From assembly GCA_965368085.1 (NCBI GenBank), contig CBDULP010000008.1, positions 1-64,000 of the forward strand: a stretch of 64,000 nt of DNA, given 5' to 3'. Below are positions 52,770 through 61,182 of this stretch, in pieces. The position numbers and the translations under genes are program-made. Position 1 is the first letter of the stretch, and every line of letters starts with the position of its first letter. The stretch is from Peptoclostridium sp965368085 (GTDB lineage: Bacteria > Bacillota > Clostridia > Peptostreptococcales > Peptostreptococcaceae). The notes under the pieces are model-generated. The model saw only the letters and a program-made list of their open reading frames with translations, was not told the DNA's origin and searched no databases.

Positions 52770-53120
52770 CTATTTGAGCCTTACCTTGTACTGCACAGCT
52801 CTTGGATTCGGGAAATTGTCGAGTATGTCAACCTCAATCTCATTTTCAACGAAATATTTTTTAGTCTTGTCTATCACCCTTGTTATGTCCTCAGTCCCTA
52901 TGTCGAAGTAGAGCCCTATGTGAGGGTATGGTATTACAGTGAAGCTGGTCTCCCTGAGCTTGTCAGCAGTGACAATAGTATGCATTACATGTTCTTTCAC
53001 ATATGCTATATACTGGTCTTCCCTGTTCTTGTCAAAATAGTCCTTCAGCCTTTCACTCTTGTTCTTTTGGATCTGCTCTTGTATTCCAATAGACTTTTCT
53101 ATTTCTGTCCTCATTCCCAT
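52770..53120 (-). CDS. Small cytosolic protein of unknown function in the RND operon
   Basis: This 116-residue, charged protein has no signal or membrane segment. It begins with a long amphipathic helix (TEIEKSIGIQEQIQKNKSER) and continues as a mixed alpha/beta domain with PYPHIGLYFDIGTEDITRV. AGGAGG is well spaced before the ATG. It starts 27 bases after the RND pump stop on the same strand and ends at a terminator, so it is probably the last gene of the pump operon. I recognise no family. Confidence 0.75.
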   Translation of the reverse strand: MGMRTEIEKSIGIQEQIQKNKSERLKDYFDKNREDQYIAYVKEHVMHTIVTADKLRETSFTVIPYPHIGLYFDIGTEDITRVIDKTKKYFVENEIEVDILDNFPNPRAVQYKVRLK

Positions 53121-53147
53121 GGAAATTCCTCCTGTCTGCTATATGTT

Positions 53148-56100
53148 TTATTCAGCCGTAAGTTTTTTATTTTTATTTTTATTTGATTTTCTCTTTTCAA
53201 GCCAAGTCTCTATAAGAGAGTATATTACAGGTATCACTATCATTGTAAGGAAAGTCGAAACTATAAGCCCGAACATCAGTGATATTGACATCGGTGCAAA
53301 TAGGCTGCTTCCTGAAATGGCAAGCGGTGCAAGCCCTATCACCGTAGTTGTAGCGCTTAGTATTATTGCGTTGAACCTCTTGTCAACCGCGTCCACACAC
53401 GATTCATCTATTGAGTGCCCCTGCTTTCTGGCATCGTTTATATACTCTATAAGCAGTATTCCATTTTTTACAACAAGTCCTATAAGGGCTATTATACCCA
53501 GAAATGCAGTAAGCGAAAGAGGCTTGTTGAAAATGAACAGGCCAACAACCGAACCTATCAGTGAAAGCGGCACTGTGGCAAGTATTACTACAGGCTGCAC
53601 AAACGAGTTGAACTGAACTACAAGTATTACGTATATTACGAATATTGCAAATAACGCCAGAACACCTACGACTCCGAAGTTTTCAGCTATGCTCTCCCTT
53701 TCACCGTCGAATTCAATACTCGTTCCCGATGTGTCCACATTTGGAAGTATATCGTTTTCTATCCTGTCCTCTATTTCAGCCGCATTGAATCCCGGAAGCT
53801 CCTCGGCTTCGATTGTCACGGACTGCCTTTTGTTGTATGTGTGCAAAGTGTCCTCTTTTTTGCTGTACGAAACCTTTGCAAACTGCTTAAGAGGAATCTT
53901 ACTTCCTGTGATCGACGATGCGATTCCAAGATTTTCAAGCTGCTCCACGCTTTCTATGTTGCTTTGAATCTTTATGTCATACTCATTTCCGTCTTTCCTG
54001 AAAACAGATGAAACCTTTCCATAGAGAGCTACGTTTATCTGGCTTTGTATGTCGTATTTGTTTATTCCCAGGCTGCTCGCCTTTTCTTCGTCCACATCTA
54101 CGCTTAGCTCGTACGTGCTGTCCTTCATATTGTGGCGCACGTTCTTTGTTCCAGGCATTTTTGCAATCTCATCCTTTAGCATGTTCGAAACTTCCCTGAG
54201 CCTGTCTGTATTGTCTCCAGATACGCGAAGGACTATCTTTGCCCCCGGCTGAGCATTTGCCAGAAGGTTCACGGAGCATTTTCCTCCTGATATGTTCCCG
54301 TCAAGAATGTTTTGTATGTGGTTTGTAAATTCAATATTGCTTTTGAATCTTCTATCTTTTTTCTTTCCAAGGTCGAACTTGCATACCATCTGTCCGAAAT
54401 CGCTTGAGGGAGTTGCCAGCGGGGCAGTAATATAGTATTTCGGAACTCCGTTTCCAACCGCAACGGTATAGCTTGTTATCTCCGACTCATTTGAAAGCAG
54501 CTTTACGACCTCATCCGTAAGCTTTTCAGTCGCCTCTATGCTTCCCGCCGTCTCGCTAGTCATGTCTATATAAAAAAGGTTCTTGTCGACATACGGGAAA
54601 AATTCAGATGGAAGCTGCGGCATAAGCAGCTTGACCACTAGTATGAGGACTATGAAAGTTGAAGCCACTGTGGCCTTTTTGATCTTTAGTGCCTTTTCAA
54701 GCGCGTCTTTGAAAAACAGCCTTATTTTATTTTCCTTTTTGTCCTTTTCCTTATTGTTCTTTTTAAATACAATCGATGCCATGGCTGGTGTTATGAACAT
54801 GGACACTATATATGCCGCAATTATCGATATTATGAGAACCTTAGGTATTGATCCCAGGAATTCCCCTGCGGCCCCAGGCATTCCCATAAGAGGGGAGAAT
54901 GCCGCTATCGTCGTAAGCGTGGCCGTGAATATCGGTATTGACGACATCACTGTCGCATTATACGCCGCATCCAGCTTTGCCTCTCCATCGTCCATCCTCA
55001 CCTGTATAGTGTCGCTTATAACTATGGCGTTGTCCACTAGTATTCCAAGCGCGACTATAAGCGCCGTAAGCGACATCTGATGTATGTATATCTTCTGCAG
55101 ATACATGACCCCGAATGTCATAAGTATTGAAAGCGGTATTGCCGCCGACACGACCACTGCGTTTCTCATTCCCATTCCGACGAACACCACCAATATTACA
55201 AGCAGTATGCCTTCAAGTAGGTTTATCATGAAGTCGTTTACAGACTTGCTTACATCGTCCGGCTGGTATATTACCTCTTCAACCACAAGGTCCTCCGGAA
55301 GCTGAGCCTTTGCCCTGTCGAAAGCCGCTCTTACGTCTTTTCCTATTATCACCACGTTTTTTCCCTTTTCAAAATACCCCGTAAGAAGGACCGAGTTGAG
55401 CCCGTTTTGCTTGTACTTTTCAGAGTCGTCCTCAAGAGCCATGTGGACATTCGCAACGTCCGAAAGCCTTGTCACGACTCCCGATTCTCTCGAAACCCCT
55501 ATTATTATGTCCCTTATGTCGTCCACGCTCGTGAATATGCCCGGCGTTTTGACTGTTATCTCCCCCGAGTCGTACTTTATACTTCCTGAAGGTATCTCAA
55601 TATTCTGGGCCTGTATAAGGTCTGCAACATTCGTGGTCGACAATCCTATCTGGTTTAGCTTTGCAAAGTCTATGTCCACCTTTACCTGTTTTTCAACCTC
55701 TCCCTCTATTTCAAACTTGCTTATCCCCTTTATTCCAGCCAGTTCATTCTTGAAAAGTTCTCCGAACGAGGCAAGCTGCTCGTACGAGTAGTTTTCTCCC
55801 GAAAGGCTTATTATCATTCCCGCCGTTTCTACAAGGTCCGTGTTTATATCCATTACAAATGCCCCGCTTGGAAGATCTGAACTTGCATCTGAAACCGCAT
55901 TTCTCACATCCTGCATTGCCTTGTCGTAATCCGTACCCACTGTGAACATGGGAACTGTTATGGAAAGCCCCTGGTTCGACGTACCTTCTATTGTATCTAT
56001 ACCGTCAAGCTCCGAAAGCTCGTCTTCTATTTTGGATGTCACAAGGTCACTCACGTCCTTTGGCGAGGCCCCCGGATACGGCGTTATTATCATTGCCGCC

Positions 56101-56231
56101 GGAAATGACACGTCCGGGCTCTCCTGCCTTGGAAGCACATAATACGAATACATTCCAACAAATGCTATTATCGCCGCTAAAAACAGGGTTACCCTTCTTT
56201 CCTTTATGAGCTGCTTTATTAGCTTATTCAA
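53148..56231 (-). CDS. RND-family efflux pump (AcrB/HAE1-type)
   Basis: This 1027-residue inner-membrane pump has 12 helices and two large extracytoplasmic loops. It begins LIKERRVTLFLAAIIAFVG. TM4 has GILVDNAIVISD, with a proton-relay Asp, and TM10 has GLVVKNGILLIEYINDARK with the Lys. PRQESPDVSFPA and TPYPGASPKDV are typical first-loop motifs. In proteobacteria such pumps join an outer-membrane factor; no such gene lies next to it. A TTG start lies three bases past the adaptor stop. It is likely H+-driven export of drugs, lipids or siderophore-like compounds. Confidence 0.92.
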   Translation of the reverse strand: MNKLIKQLIKERRVTLFLAAIIAFVGMYSYYVLPRQESPDVSFPAAMIITPYPGASPKDVSDLVTSKIEDELSELDGIDTIEGTSNQGLSITVPMFTVGTDYDKAMQDVRNAVSDASSDLPSGAFVMDINTDLVETAGMIISLSGENYSYEQLASFGELFKNELAGIKGISKFEIEGEVEKQVKVDIDFAKLNQIGLSTTNVADLIQAQNIEIPSGSIKYDSGEITVKTPGIFTSVDDIRDIIIGVSRESGVVTRLSDVANVHMALEDDSEKYKQNGLNSVLLTGYFEKGKNVVIIGKDVRAAFDRAKAQLPEDLVVEEVIYQPDDVSKSVNDFMINLLEGILLVILVVFVGMGMRNAVVVSAAIPLSILMTFGVMYLQKIYIHQMSLTALIVALGILVDNAIVISDTIQVRMDDGEAKLDAAYNATVMSSIPIFTATLTTIAAFSPLMGMPGAAGEFLGSIPKVLIISIIAAYIVSMFITPAMASIVFKKNNKEKDKKENKIRLFFKDALEKALKIKKATVASTFIVLILVVKLLMPQLPSEFFPYVDKNLFYIDMTSETAGSIEATEKLTDEVVKLLSNESEITSYTVAVGNGVPKYYITAPLATPSSDFGQMVCKFDLGKKKDRRFKSNIEFTNHIQNILDGNISGGKCSVNLLANAQPGAKIVLRVSGDNTDRLREVSNMLKDEIAKMPGTKNVRHNMKDSTYELSVDVDEEKASSLGINKYDIQSQINVALYGKVSSVFRKDGNEYDIKIQSNIESVEQLENLGIASSITGSKIPLKQFAKVSYSKKEDTLHTYNKRQSVTIEAEELPGFNAAEIEDRIENDILPNVDTSGTSIEFDGERESIAENFGVVGVLALFAIFVIYVILVVQFNSFVQPVVILATVPLSLIGSVVGLFIFNKPLSLTAFLGIIALIGLVVKNGILLIEYINDARKQGHSIDESCVDAVDKRFNAIILSATTTVIGLAPLAISGSSLFAPMSISLMFGLIVSTFLTMIVIPVIYSLIETWLEKRKSNKNKNKKLTAE

Positions 56232-56234
56232 CCT

Positions 56235-57329
56235 TTACTCCCCCTGTTCCACAATGTTTACTTTCGAGCCGTCATTGAGATTTTTCATTCCGCTAACCGC
56301 CAAAAGCTCTCCCGAATCAACTCCACTTACCATTACCCTGTCCTCGTGGTTTTCCAGCATCTGGACAGTCCTTTTGAATGCCCTGTCGTTGTCCACTACG
56401 TATACATAGTTTTCGCCGTCCGAGAATATCGACTGCATGGGAACCCAAACGCCCTGTTTTTCACCTATGTCTATTGAAACCTTCGCTATCATTCCGAGTC
56501 TGTACTGGCCATCGTTCACTCTTATCTGGGCCTTGTATGTCCTTGTAGTTATATCTGGAACCTCGTCTATGGATTCAACAATCCCTGTGGCCTTCTTTCC
56601 GTCCACATCTACAACTGCAGACTGTCCAACCCTTATATCATTAAGGTCCCCCTGAGCAAGCCCTATGTTCACAATCTGGTTCATGCTCCTTAGCGTTATT
56701 ATGCCCTCCGAAGAACCGACCCTTTCCCCTTCTTCAAATGGTGCCTTTGCAACTATGCCATCCTGCTTTGCATATATAGCTGACTCTTCAAGCACCGTTT
56801 GCTTGTACGAATAGTCCGCCGTTGCGCTTTGGTACTGAGAGTTTGCCTGGTTGTAAGACGCCATTGCGATATCTCTTTGAAGCCTTATCTGGTCGAGCTG
56901 GTCTTTCGATATTCCTCCGTCTTTTTGAAGGCTCTCCATCTTTTCAAGCTGCTTCTCGCTGTAGTCGAGTTGATCCTTTGCCTTTTTAATGTTTTCCTGG
57001 GCAGAGTTCATGGTTGCAGTTGCCGCCGAAAGCTGGAAGTTTATGTCCTGGGCGTCGAGCTGGGCAAGAAGTTCTCCCTTTTTGACCCTGTCGCCTTCCT
57101 CCACATACAGCCTCGCAAGCTTTCCACCCGACTTGAAGCTGTAGTCCACTATGTCCTTTGAATCCACAGTTCCCACATAGCTAAGGGCCACCGGATTTGT
57201 TGTGCTTTTAACCTCTTCGATTTGCACGGCTCTTGTCTTTTCCTGAATGTCGGGTTCCTGAGCCTTTGCGCAAGCTGACATGGTCATCATAGCCATGCAC
57301 ATAATAAGTAAAATAAGTTTCTTTTTCAT
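56235..57329 (-). CDS. RND adaptor lipoprotein (membrane fusion protein)
   Basis: This 364-residue adaptor is lipid-anchored at the MSAC lipobox. The order is: barrel-sandwich half LARLYVEEGDRVKKGELLAQLD near 65-85, a helical hairpin (~90-160) with YSEKQLEKMESLQKDGGIS, the second half (IYAKQDGIVAKAPFEEGERV), beta-barrel, and membrane-proximal domain (WVPMQSIFSDGENYVYVV). It is paired with the RND pump. GGGAGG precedes the ATG. The promoter region upstream holds two direct repeats, probably TetR sites. Confidence 0.92.
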   Translation of the reverse strand: MKKKLILLIMCMAMMTMSACAKAQEPDIQEKTRAVQIEEVKSTTNPVALSYVGTVDSKDIVDYSFKSGGKLARLYVEEGDRVKKGELLAQLDAQDINFQLSAATATMNSAQENIKKAKDQLDYSEKQLEKMESLQKDGGISKDQLDQIRLQRDIAMASYNQANSQYQSATADYSYKQTVLEESAIYAKQDGIVAKAPFEEGERVGSSEGIITLRSMNQIVNIGLAQGDLNDIRVGQSAVVDVDGKKATGIVESIDEVPDITTRTYKAQIRVNDGQYRLGMIAKVSIDIGEKQGVWVPMQSIFSDGENYVYVVDNDRAFKRTVQMLENHEDRVMVSGVDSGELLAVSGMKNLNDGSKVNIVEQGE

Positions 57330-57348
57330 GTTTTAGCCTCCCAATATT

Positions 57349-57417
57349 ATAAATGAATATTTTTTTCATTAATAGACAAAAAATAATAAATGAATATTTT
57401 TTCATTAATAGACAAAA
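57349..57417. repeat. Tandem direct repeats, candidate TetR operators
   Basis: Two copies of about 33 bases (57349-57381 and 57386-57417) begin ATAAATGAATATTTTTT and end TTCATTAATAGACAAAA. They differ by one T. Each holds an inverted repeat AATGAA...TTCATT. They sit between the TetR gene end and the adaptor start, at the expected pump promoter. Confidence 0.75.
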
Positions 57418-57420
57418 TTT

Positions 57421-58005
57421 TTATGTCAACGCCCTAAAACAAATACGGGCAATTTTTTTTGCATATTCTTCTGTAAGGAGCTCTTCATAATTTTCCTCCA
57501 TTATCTTGCTTGCCAAGAAGCTGAATGGAATTGTAAAAAGCACCGTCATAACGTCTTCAACCACAATGTCCTCGTTCAGGATTTCAGTGTCCAGCTTTTT
57601 TTCTATTATCTTTTCAATAAGGGCACACTGCTCCTGCTTTTTCTTTTCATTTAAACTTGAAAAATCATAATCAAATATAAGGGTTATTATGAATTTAAGC
57701 TTTAACAGGTCGCTTTTTGCTAGCCTAAACAGTCCTCTTACAAAAAGATATATGAGTTCATAAAAACTCTCGCTTTTTGAAAGGGTATTTTCAAACTGGC
57801 TCTTCGTTTCCTCAAGGTAGGATTCTATAAGTTCTTCAAGAAGTTCGTCCTTGCTCTGGTAATGCCTGTAAAGATATCCCACAGATACGCCCGCCTTCTT
57901 TGCTATGCTGGATATTGACGTCCCCTTGTATCCGTACTGGATCATAAGTTCTATAGCCGCATCTTTGAGCTTTTCAATTTTATTCGGATCAACCTGTCTA
58001 GCCAT
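57421..58005 (-). CDS. TetR/AcrR-family transcriptional regulator
   Basis: This 194-residue regulator has the helix-turn-helix GYKGTSISSIAKKAGVSVGY, then LYRHYQSKDELLEELI, followed by a helical ligand-binding domain. AAGGAAG is well spaced before the ATG at 58005; the frame extends to 58047 without support. It is upstream of, and on the same strand as, the adaptor and pump genes, with two operator-like repeats between them. It is the probable local repressor of the RND operon. Confidence 0.9.
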   Translation of the reverse strand: MARQVDPNKIEKLKDAAIELMIQYGYKGTSISSIAKKAGVSVGYLYRHYQSKDELLEELIESYLEETKSQFENTLSKSESFYELIYLFVRGLFRLAKSDLLKLKFIITLIFDYDFSSLNEKKKQEQCALIEKIIEKKLDTEILNEDIVVEDVMTVLFTIPFSFLASKIMEENYEELLTEEYAKKIARICFRALT

Positions 58006-58161
58006 AATGCACTTCCTTTTCACAAACTTTAGTGAAATCTTTTTCATTTATTCTGACAGTTAATATATTATATTTTTTTGGAACCAAAGTCAATTAAATT
58101 TTTATTAAGTTTTGGCTGGAGCGTATTCGAATAGTTATTCAAACACGCTCTGGTATATAAA

Positions 58162-59037
58162 TTAATACCTTGTTCCAAATCCTCTATTTTGCATATCCAT
58201 TATTGTCTTTTCCAAATTTTCTATCAGAGCCTTTTGACTACATTCCCTGTTGTAATCATATTTTTCTTGTTCAGGCGCTCTACCGTGCTCTTCCATTGAT
58301 TTTATTATTATATCTTTCAGACTTCCTATATCCTCTTTGCTGTCCCTTATAGCATTGTATTTGTCGATAACAAGAGCAATGTCATTATTGGCGGCATTTA
58401 GTATAGCTTCTATATCCTTGTCTGGAATCGGGGGTATTATGATTCTCTTGAGTGTGTTTATATTTGCTTTTAAAATTAGTCTGTTTTCCCCATTAAAAAT
58501 ATCAGCTTCCATTTCAAATGCGCCGTTGTCATCAAAAATGTTGTTACAAAATGCTTCATTTATAGCTGTCTGGCCTTGGGTATGCCCTATTTTAAAAATA
58601 CCGGGCATTAGCTTTTTTTTAGCTCTTACATCTGCTGAACCTCCTGACACAGAAGCATCCTGGAGAGTTGATCCGCCATAAGGCAGCAGCTGCGTACCAG
58701 GCTTTTCTACAAGTATGCATATGTCATGCTTTAACTGATATTCCCGGTTATTTTGAGGGTATTCTTTAGCCCCTTTTTCCATCCTTATACGCACATAGTC
58801 ATATTCAATTAACAGCTCTAAATTCCTTTTGTAGTCCACGTATCTCTCAAAATCCAAGTCACAACATATTTGTTCAGTGCTTATTGAATATGCCTTATCT
58901 TCTATAATACAGCTTTTTAAATATGCATATATAGCCTTAGCATCCCTTGTAATGCGTCTGTCCTGCATCACCCGCTTTAGTATATCCTTTACATTGCTTC
59001 TCTCTATTTTCAGTACGTAAGATGTTTTTAAATCCAT
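58162..59037 (-). CDS. Replication-initiator-like winged-helix protein
   Basis: This 291-residue protein has an N-terminal part (residues ~20-85) that reads as a winged helix: RRITRDAKAIYAYLKSCI, then SISTEQICCDLDF and a second helix NLELLIEYDYVRI. This resembles the first domain of RepA/DnaD-like initiators of plasmids and phages, in which the first helix follows a T.DAKAIYAYL pattern. The middle has a long insertion and the C-terminus is helical (KALIENLEKTIMDMQNRG). GGAAAGG precedes the ATG. No origin repeats were seen nearby, so it may be a stranded plasmid or prophage gene. Confidence 0.55.
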   Translation of the reverse strand: MDLKTSYVLKIERSNVKDILKRVMQDRRITRDAKAIYAYLKSCIIEDKAYSISTEQICCDLDFERYVDYKRNLELLIEYDYVRIRMEKGAKEYPQNNREYQLKHDICILVEKPGTQLLPYGGSTLQDASVSGGSADVRAKKKLMPGIFKIGHTQGQTAINEAFCNNIFDDNGAFEMEADIFNGENRLILKANINTLKRIIIPPIPDKDIEAILNAANNDIALVIDKYNAIRDSKEDIGSLKDIIIKSMEEHGRAPEQEKYDYNRECSQKALIENLEKTIMDMQNRGFGTRY

Positions 59038-59344
59038 TAGTTATTTTCCTTTCCATAATTTTGAACCTCCTGTGAGTGAAGCCACAAGATTAAAGTATCA
59101 TTGACCCTTGCAACTCTTCATTCTATTTATATTAACACACAGCTATGTTCACATTCCACTTTTTACAGATTAGTCTTTATCTGTTTTCATTATAAAAAAC
59201 AAGGCTCTGTTGAAAACTATTATGAAAAAGATACCACTAAAAGCAAAAATCTCAAGGAAAAGAGAAGACGGTATATATAGCTGTTATGAGTAAACTCAGT
59301 TTTTAATATTCAAATATAAAAAAGGAATAAGATTAAATATAAGA
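59038..59344. other. Intergenic region next to an IS remnant
   Basis: About 300 AT-rich bases. A 23-codon plus-strand frame from 59222 (MKKIPLKAKISRKRE) has no ribosome site, and I do not support it. Confidence 0.4.
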
Positions 59345-59496
59345 TGAAACACCGTAACTAAGTTGTCCAATTAAGTGTTGACACTCCATACTTTTATTTT
59401 CTCTTCTTTGCTGAATTTCGGATTTCTCCCCATAAAAATACCTCCAAGTGGTTTGTCTAATTTTAATTAATTAGACTGTCTACTTTGGGGGTATCA
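59345..59496 (-). mobile_element. Internally deleted IS3-family element (152 bp)
   Basis: Its two ends, read inward, are TGATACCCCCAAAGTAGACA (from 59496) and TGAAACACCGTAACTAAGTT (from 59345). They align as imperfect terminal inverted repeats, matching at about two thirds of 32 positions. Between them only the first 16 or so codons of orfA remain. No clear target duplication was found. Confidence 0.65.
59371..59433 (-). pseudogene. IS3-family OrfA N-terminal fragment
   Basis: A TTGGAGG site is followed by MGRNPKFSKEEKIKVW and then an abrupt junction to SVNT and a stop. The start is that of IS3-family OrfA proteins. The remainder of the gene is deleted down to the opposite IS end. Confidence 0.7.
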
Positions 59497-59538
59497 TATC
59501 ATTCTTCTGAGGTTCCTTTTGTTCTCATCTTATTACAA

Positions 59539-59970
59539 TTAAAAAGTATTTTCTATTGTAGCAGGCCCAAATGGAATATTATCAATGTAAATATTTTTCT
59601 CGGCAGATTCTTTTTCAAAGACCATTTCATCACTGGTTGTTGTACCAATAGGTTTTGTTTCACATTTATAGTATATTCTTTTTATTGAGGACAACTCGGA
59701 TGATGTTCCTGTATAGCTCAGTAGCATATTATTATTCACCTCGACATTTCTATCAAGCGTATGGTCTTCTTCTATCCAAGTCTTTTTTGCATATGTATCC
59801 AGTTTGGCTTGCCAATGGTTGCGTTCTCCTGTATAAGAATTTTCATATATAATAATATCTATATTTTTGTCTTCCTGTATATATTGATTTCTATTTGATA
59901 TTTTCATAGTAATTAATATTATGCATAGTAGCAAAAAAATGAAAATTGAAAATATGTGCATCTTTTTCAT
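59539..59970 (-). CDS. Small exported or membrane-anchored protein
   Basis: This 143-residue protein has an N-terminal membrane segment (IFSIFIFLLLCIILITM) and an extracytoplasmic domain with ENSYTGERNHWQAKL, then WIEEDH and YYKCETKPIGTTTSDEM. The S.TGE..HW.A motif recurs in the decayed gene immediately upstream, so this is one of a tandem pair. A weak AAAGGA lies 11 bases before the ATG. Similar small exported proteins occur in Clostridia without known function. It may be a survivor of a duplicated accessory gene. Confidence 0.6.
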   Translation of the reverse strand: MKKMHIFSIFIFLLLCIILITMKISNRNQYIQEDKNIDIIIYENSYTGERNHWQAKLDTYAKKTWIEEDHTLDRNVEVNNNMLLSYTGTSSELSSIKRIYYKCETKPIGTTTSDEMVFEKESAEKNIYIDNIPFGPATIENTF

Positions 59971-60003
59971 AAGAATTCAAATCCTTTCATTAGCATATCC
60001 ATG

Positions 60004-60222
60004 CTATAATTGTTTGCCCACTAATTTGAAATATTCTTTGCCTTCTATATGGATTGTTGCCATCCAGTGATTGCTTTCTCCAGAAAAAACAAAAATTTTT
60101 TTGACTTCATTTTTGACTTCAGTATGTTCTTTATTATATTTTACTAATGCGCCTACTGAAAATAGTATTACTACAGGGAAAATTATAAAATTGCCTCTAA
60201 AAGAATAAACTGAGGCTTTGAC
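60004..60222 (-). pseudogene. Decayed paralogue of the small exported protein
   Basis: About 72 codons are open on the minus strand without an ATG, GTG or TTG start before the hydrophobic part (GNFIIFPVVILFSVGALVKY). It continues through VFSGESNHWMATIHIEGKEY and ends FKLVGKQL. The shared S.GE.NHW pattern links it to the gene at 59539. The N-terminal start region is missing or mutated. Confidence 0.55.
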
Positions 60223-60384
60223 TTAGGAAAATGATACATACAAAGGTAAAAAAGTCAATGAATTTCCAAAAGTTTCTATTTTTGAAGGAGATTTTGATTC
60301 GATGTATGTACTGTCCTCATTCGATATTGTTGTATTCTAAACAGGCGTATAGACTTCATACAGTTCGCTTTGTGTAAGGTTAAC

Positions 60385-60435
60385 TTGACATGAGGGTAAT
60401 ATGATGATAAATTACATAATGTAAAGTAAACATTA
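60385..60435 (+). promoter_or_regulatory. Promoter and operator of the XRE regulator gene
   Basis: TTGACA (60385-60390), a 17-base spacer and TAAATT (60408-60413) form a sigma-A-type promoter. TAATGT (60417-60422) and ACATTA (60430-60435) form an inverted repeat just after it. This fits autorepression by the HTH protein. Confidence 0.65.
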
Positions 60436-60452
60436 CATGGTGGTGGCAATCA

Positions 60453-60689
60453 ATGAAAAATAGAATAAAAGAATTTCGCGAATACATTGGTTTAACGCAA
60501 GAGCGTCTGGGAAAGCTTGTGGGGGTATCTCGACAGGCGATTAACGCTATTGAAACGGAAAAATTTGAACCGTCCATATGGTTAGCGTATGACATTTGCA
60601 GAGTGTTTGACAGTTCCATAGAAGAAATTTTTCTTTTTGAAGAAAGCAAGAGAAAATCGAGAGCTCAAAAAAGTAGAGGTGTGGTTTAA
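60453..60689 (+). CDS. XRE-family HTH regulator (Cro/CI type)
   Basis: This 78-residue DNA-binding protein has one HTH_3 domain: KEFREYIGLTQERLGKLVGV, then SRQAINAIETEKFEPSIWLA as recognition helix. It ends in a basic tail (KRKSRAQKSRG). It is of the small YozG/Cro-like sort typical of mobile elements. The ATG has a weak GGTGG. Its stop abuts the start of the peptide deformylase gene, so the two are cotranscribed, and the upstream inverted repeat suggests self-control. Confidence 0.9.
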   Translation: MKNRIKEFREYIGLTQERLGKLVGVSRQAINAIETEKFEPSIWLAYDICRVFDSSIEEIFLFEESKRKSRAQKSRGVV

Positions 60690-61139
60690 ATGGCATTGAG
60701 GAAAATAAGGTTTTCAGATGATGGGATATTAAGGAAAAAAAGCAGAATGGTTGAAGTGGTAGATGATAAAATAAGACAAATTCTAAATGACATGGTAGAT
60801 ACAATGTATAATTCAGAAAATGCTGGGGGATTGGCGGCTCCACAAGTAGGGATATTAAAGAGACTGGTTGTAATAGACATGGGGCAGGGCCTTATAAAGC
60901 TGGTGAATCCGAAGGTAATAGAGAAAGAAGGAATTCAAGAGGTCATAGAGGGCTGTTTGAGCATTCCGAATAAATGGGGAAAACTAAAAAGACCGGCAAG
61001 GGTAACTATACAAGCATTAAACGAATATGGCGAAAAAATCATATTAACAGGTACAGGAGATTTGGCAAAATGTTTTTGCCATGAAATAGATCATTTAGAC
61101 GGCATACTTTTTACGGACCTGGTAAGTGAGTATATATAG
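60690..61139 (+). CDS. def: Peptide deformylase
   Basis: This 149-residue metallo-deformylase removes the N-formyl group from nascent proteins. All three motifs are intact: GGLAAPQVG (46-54), EGCLS (87-91, metal ligand Cys89) and HEIDH (131-135, ligands His131 and His135 and catalytic Glu132). Length is typical of the short clostridial type. It starts one base after the XRE gene. Because it is with an XRE repressor and away from fmt or priA, it is probably an additional copy to the housekeeping one, perhaps carried by a mobile element or giving resistance to a deformylase inhibitor. That is inference. Confidence 0.93.
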   Translation: MALRKIRFSDDGILRKKSRMVEVVDDKIRQILNDMVDTMYNSENAGGLAAPQVGILKRLVVIDMGQGLIKLVNPKVIEKEGIQEVIEGCLSIPNKWGKLKRPARVTIQALNEYGEKIILTGTGDLAKCFCHEIDHLDGILFTDLVSEYI

Positions 61140-61182
61140 AAGCACTGTCAGGCAATATAAAAAATTATAAAGGGGATATAAA

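Noticed and set aside
60231..60340. Open plus-strand stretch containing EFPKVSIFEGDFDS
   Set aside because: No start, under 40 codons and no recognisable family; could be a remnant but not supported.
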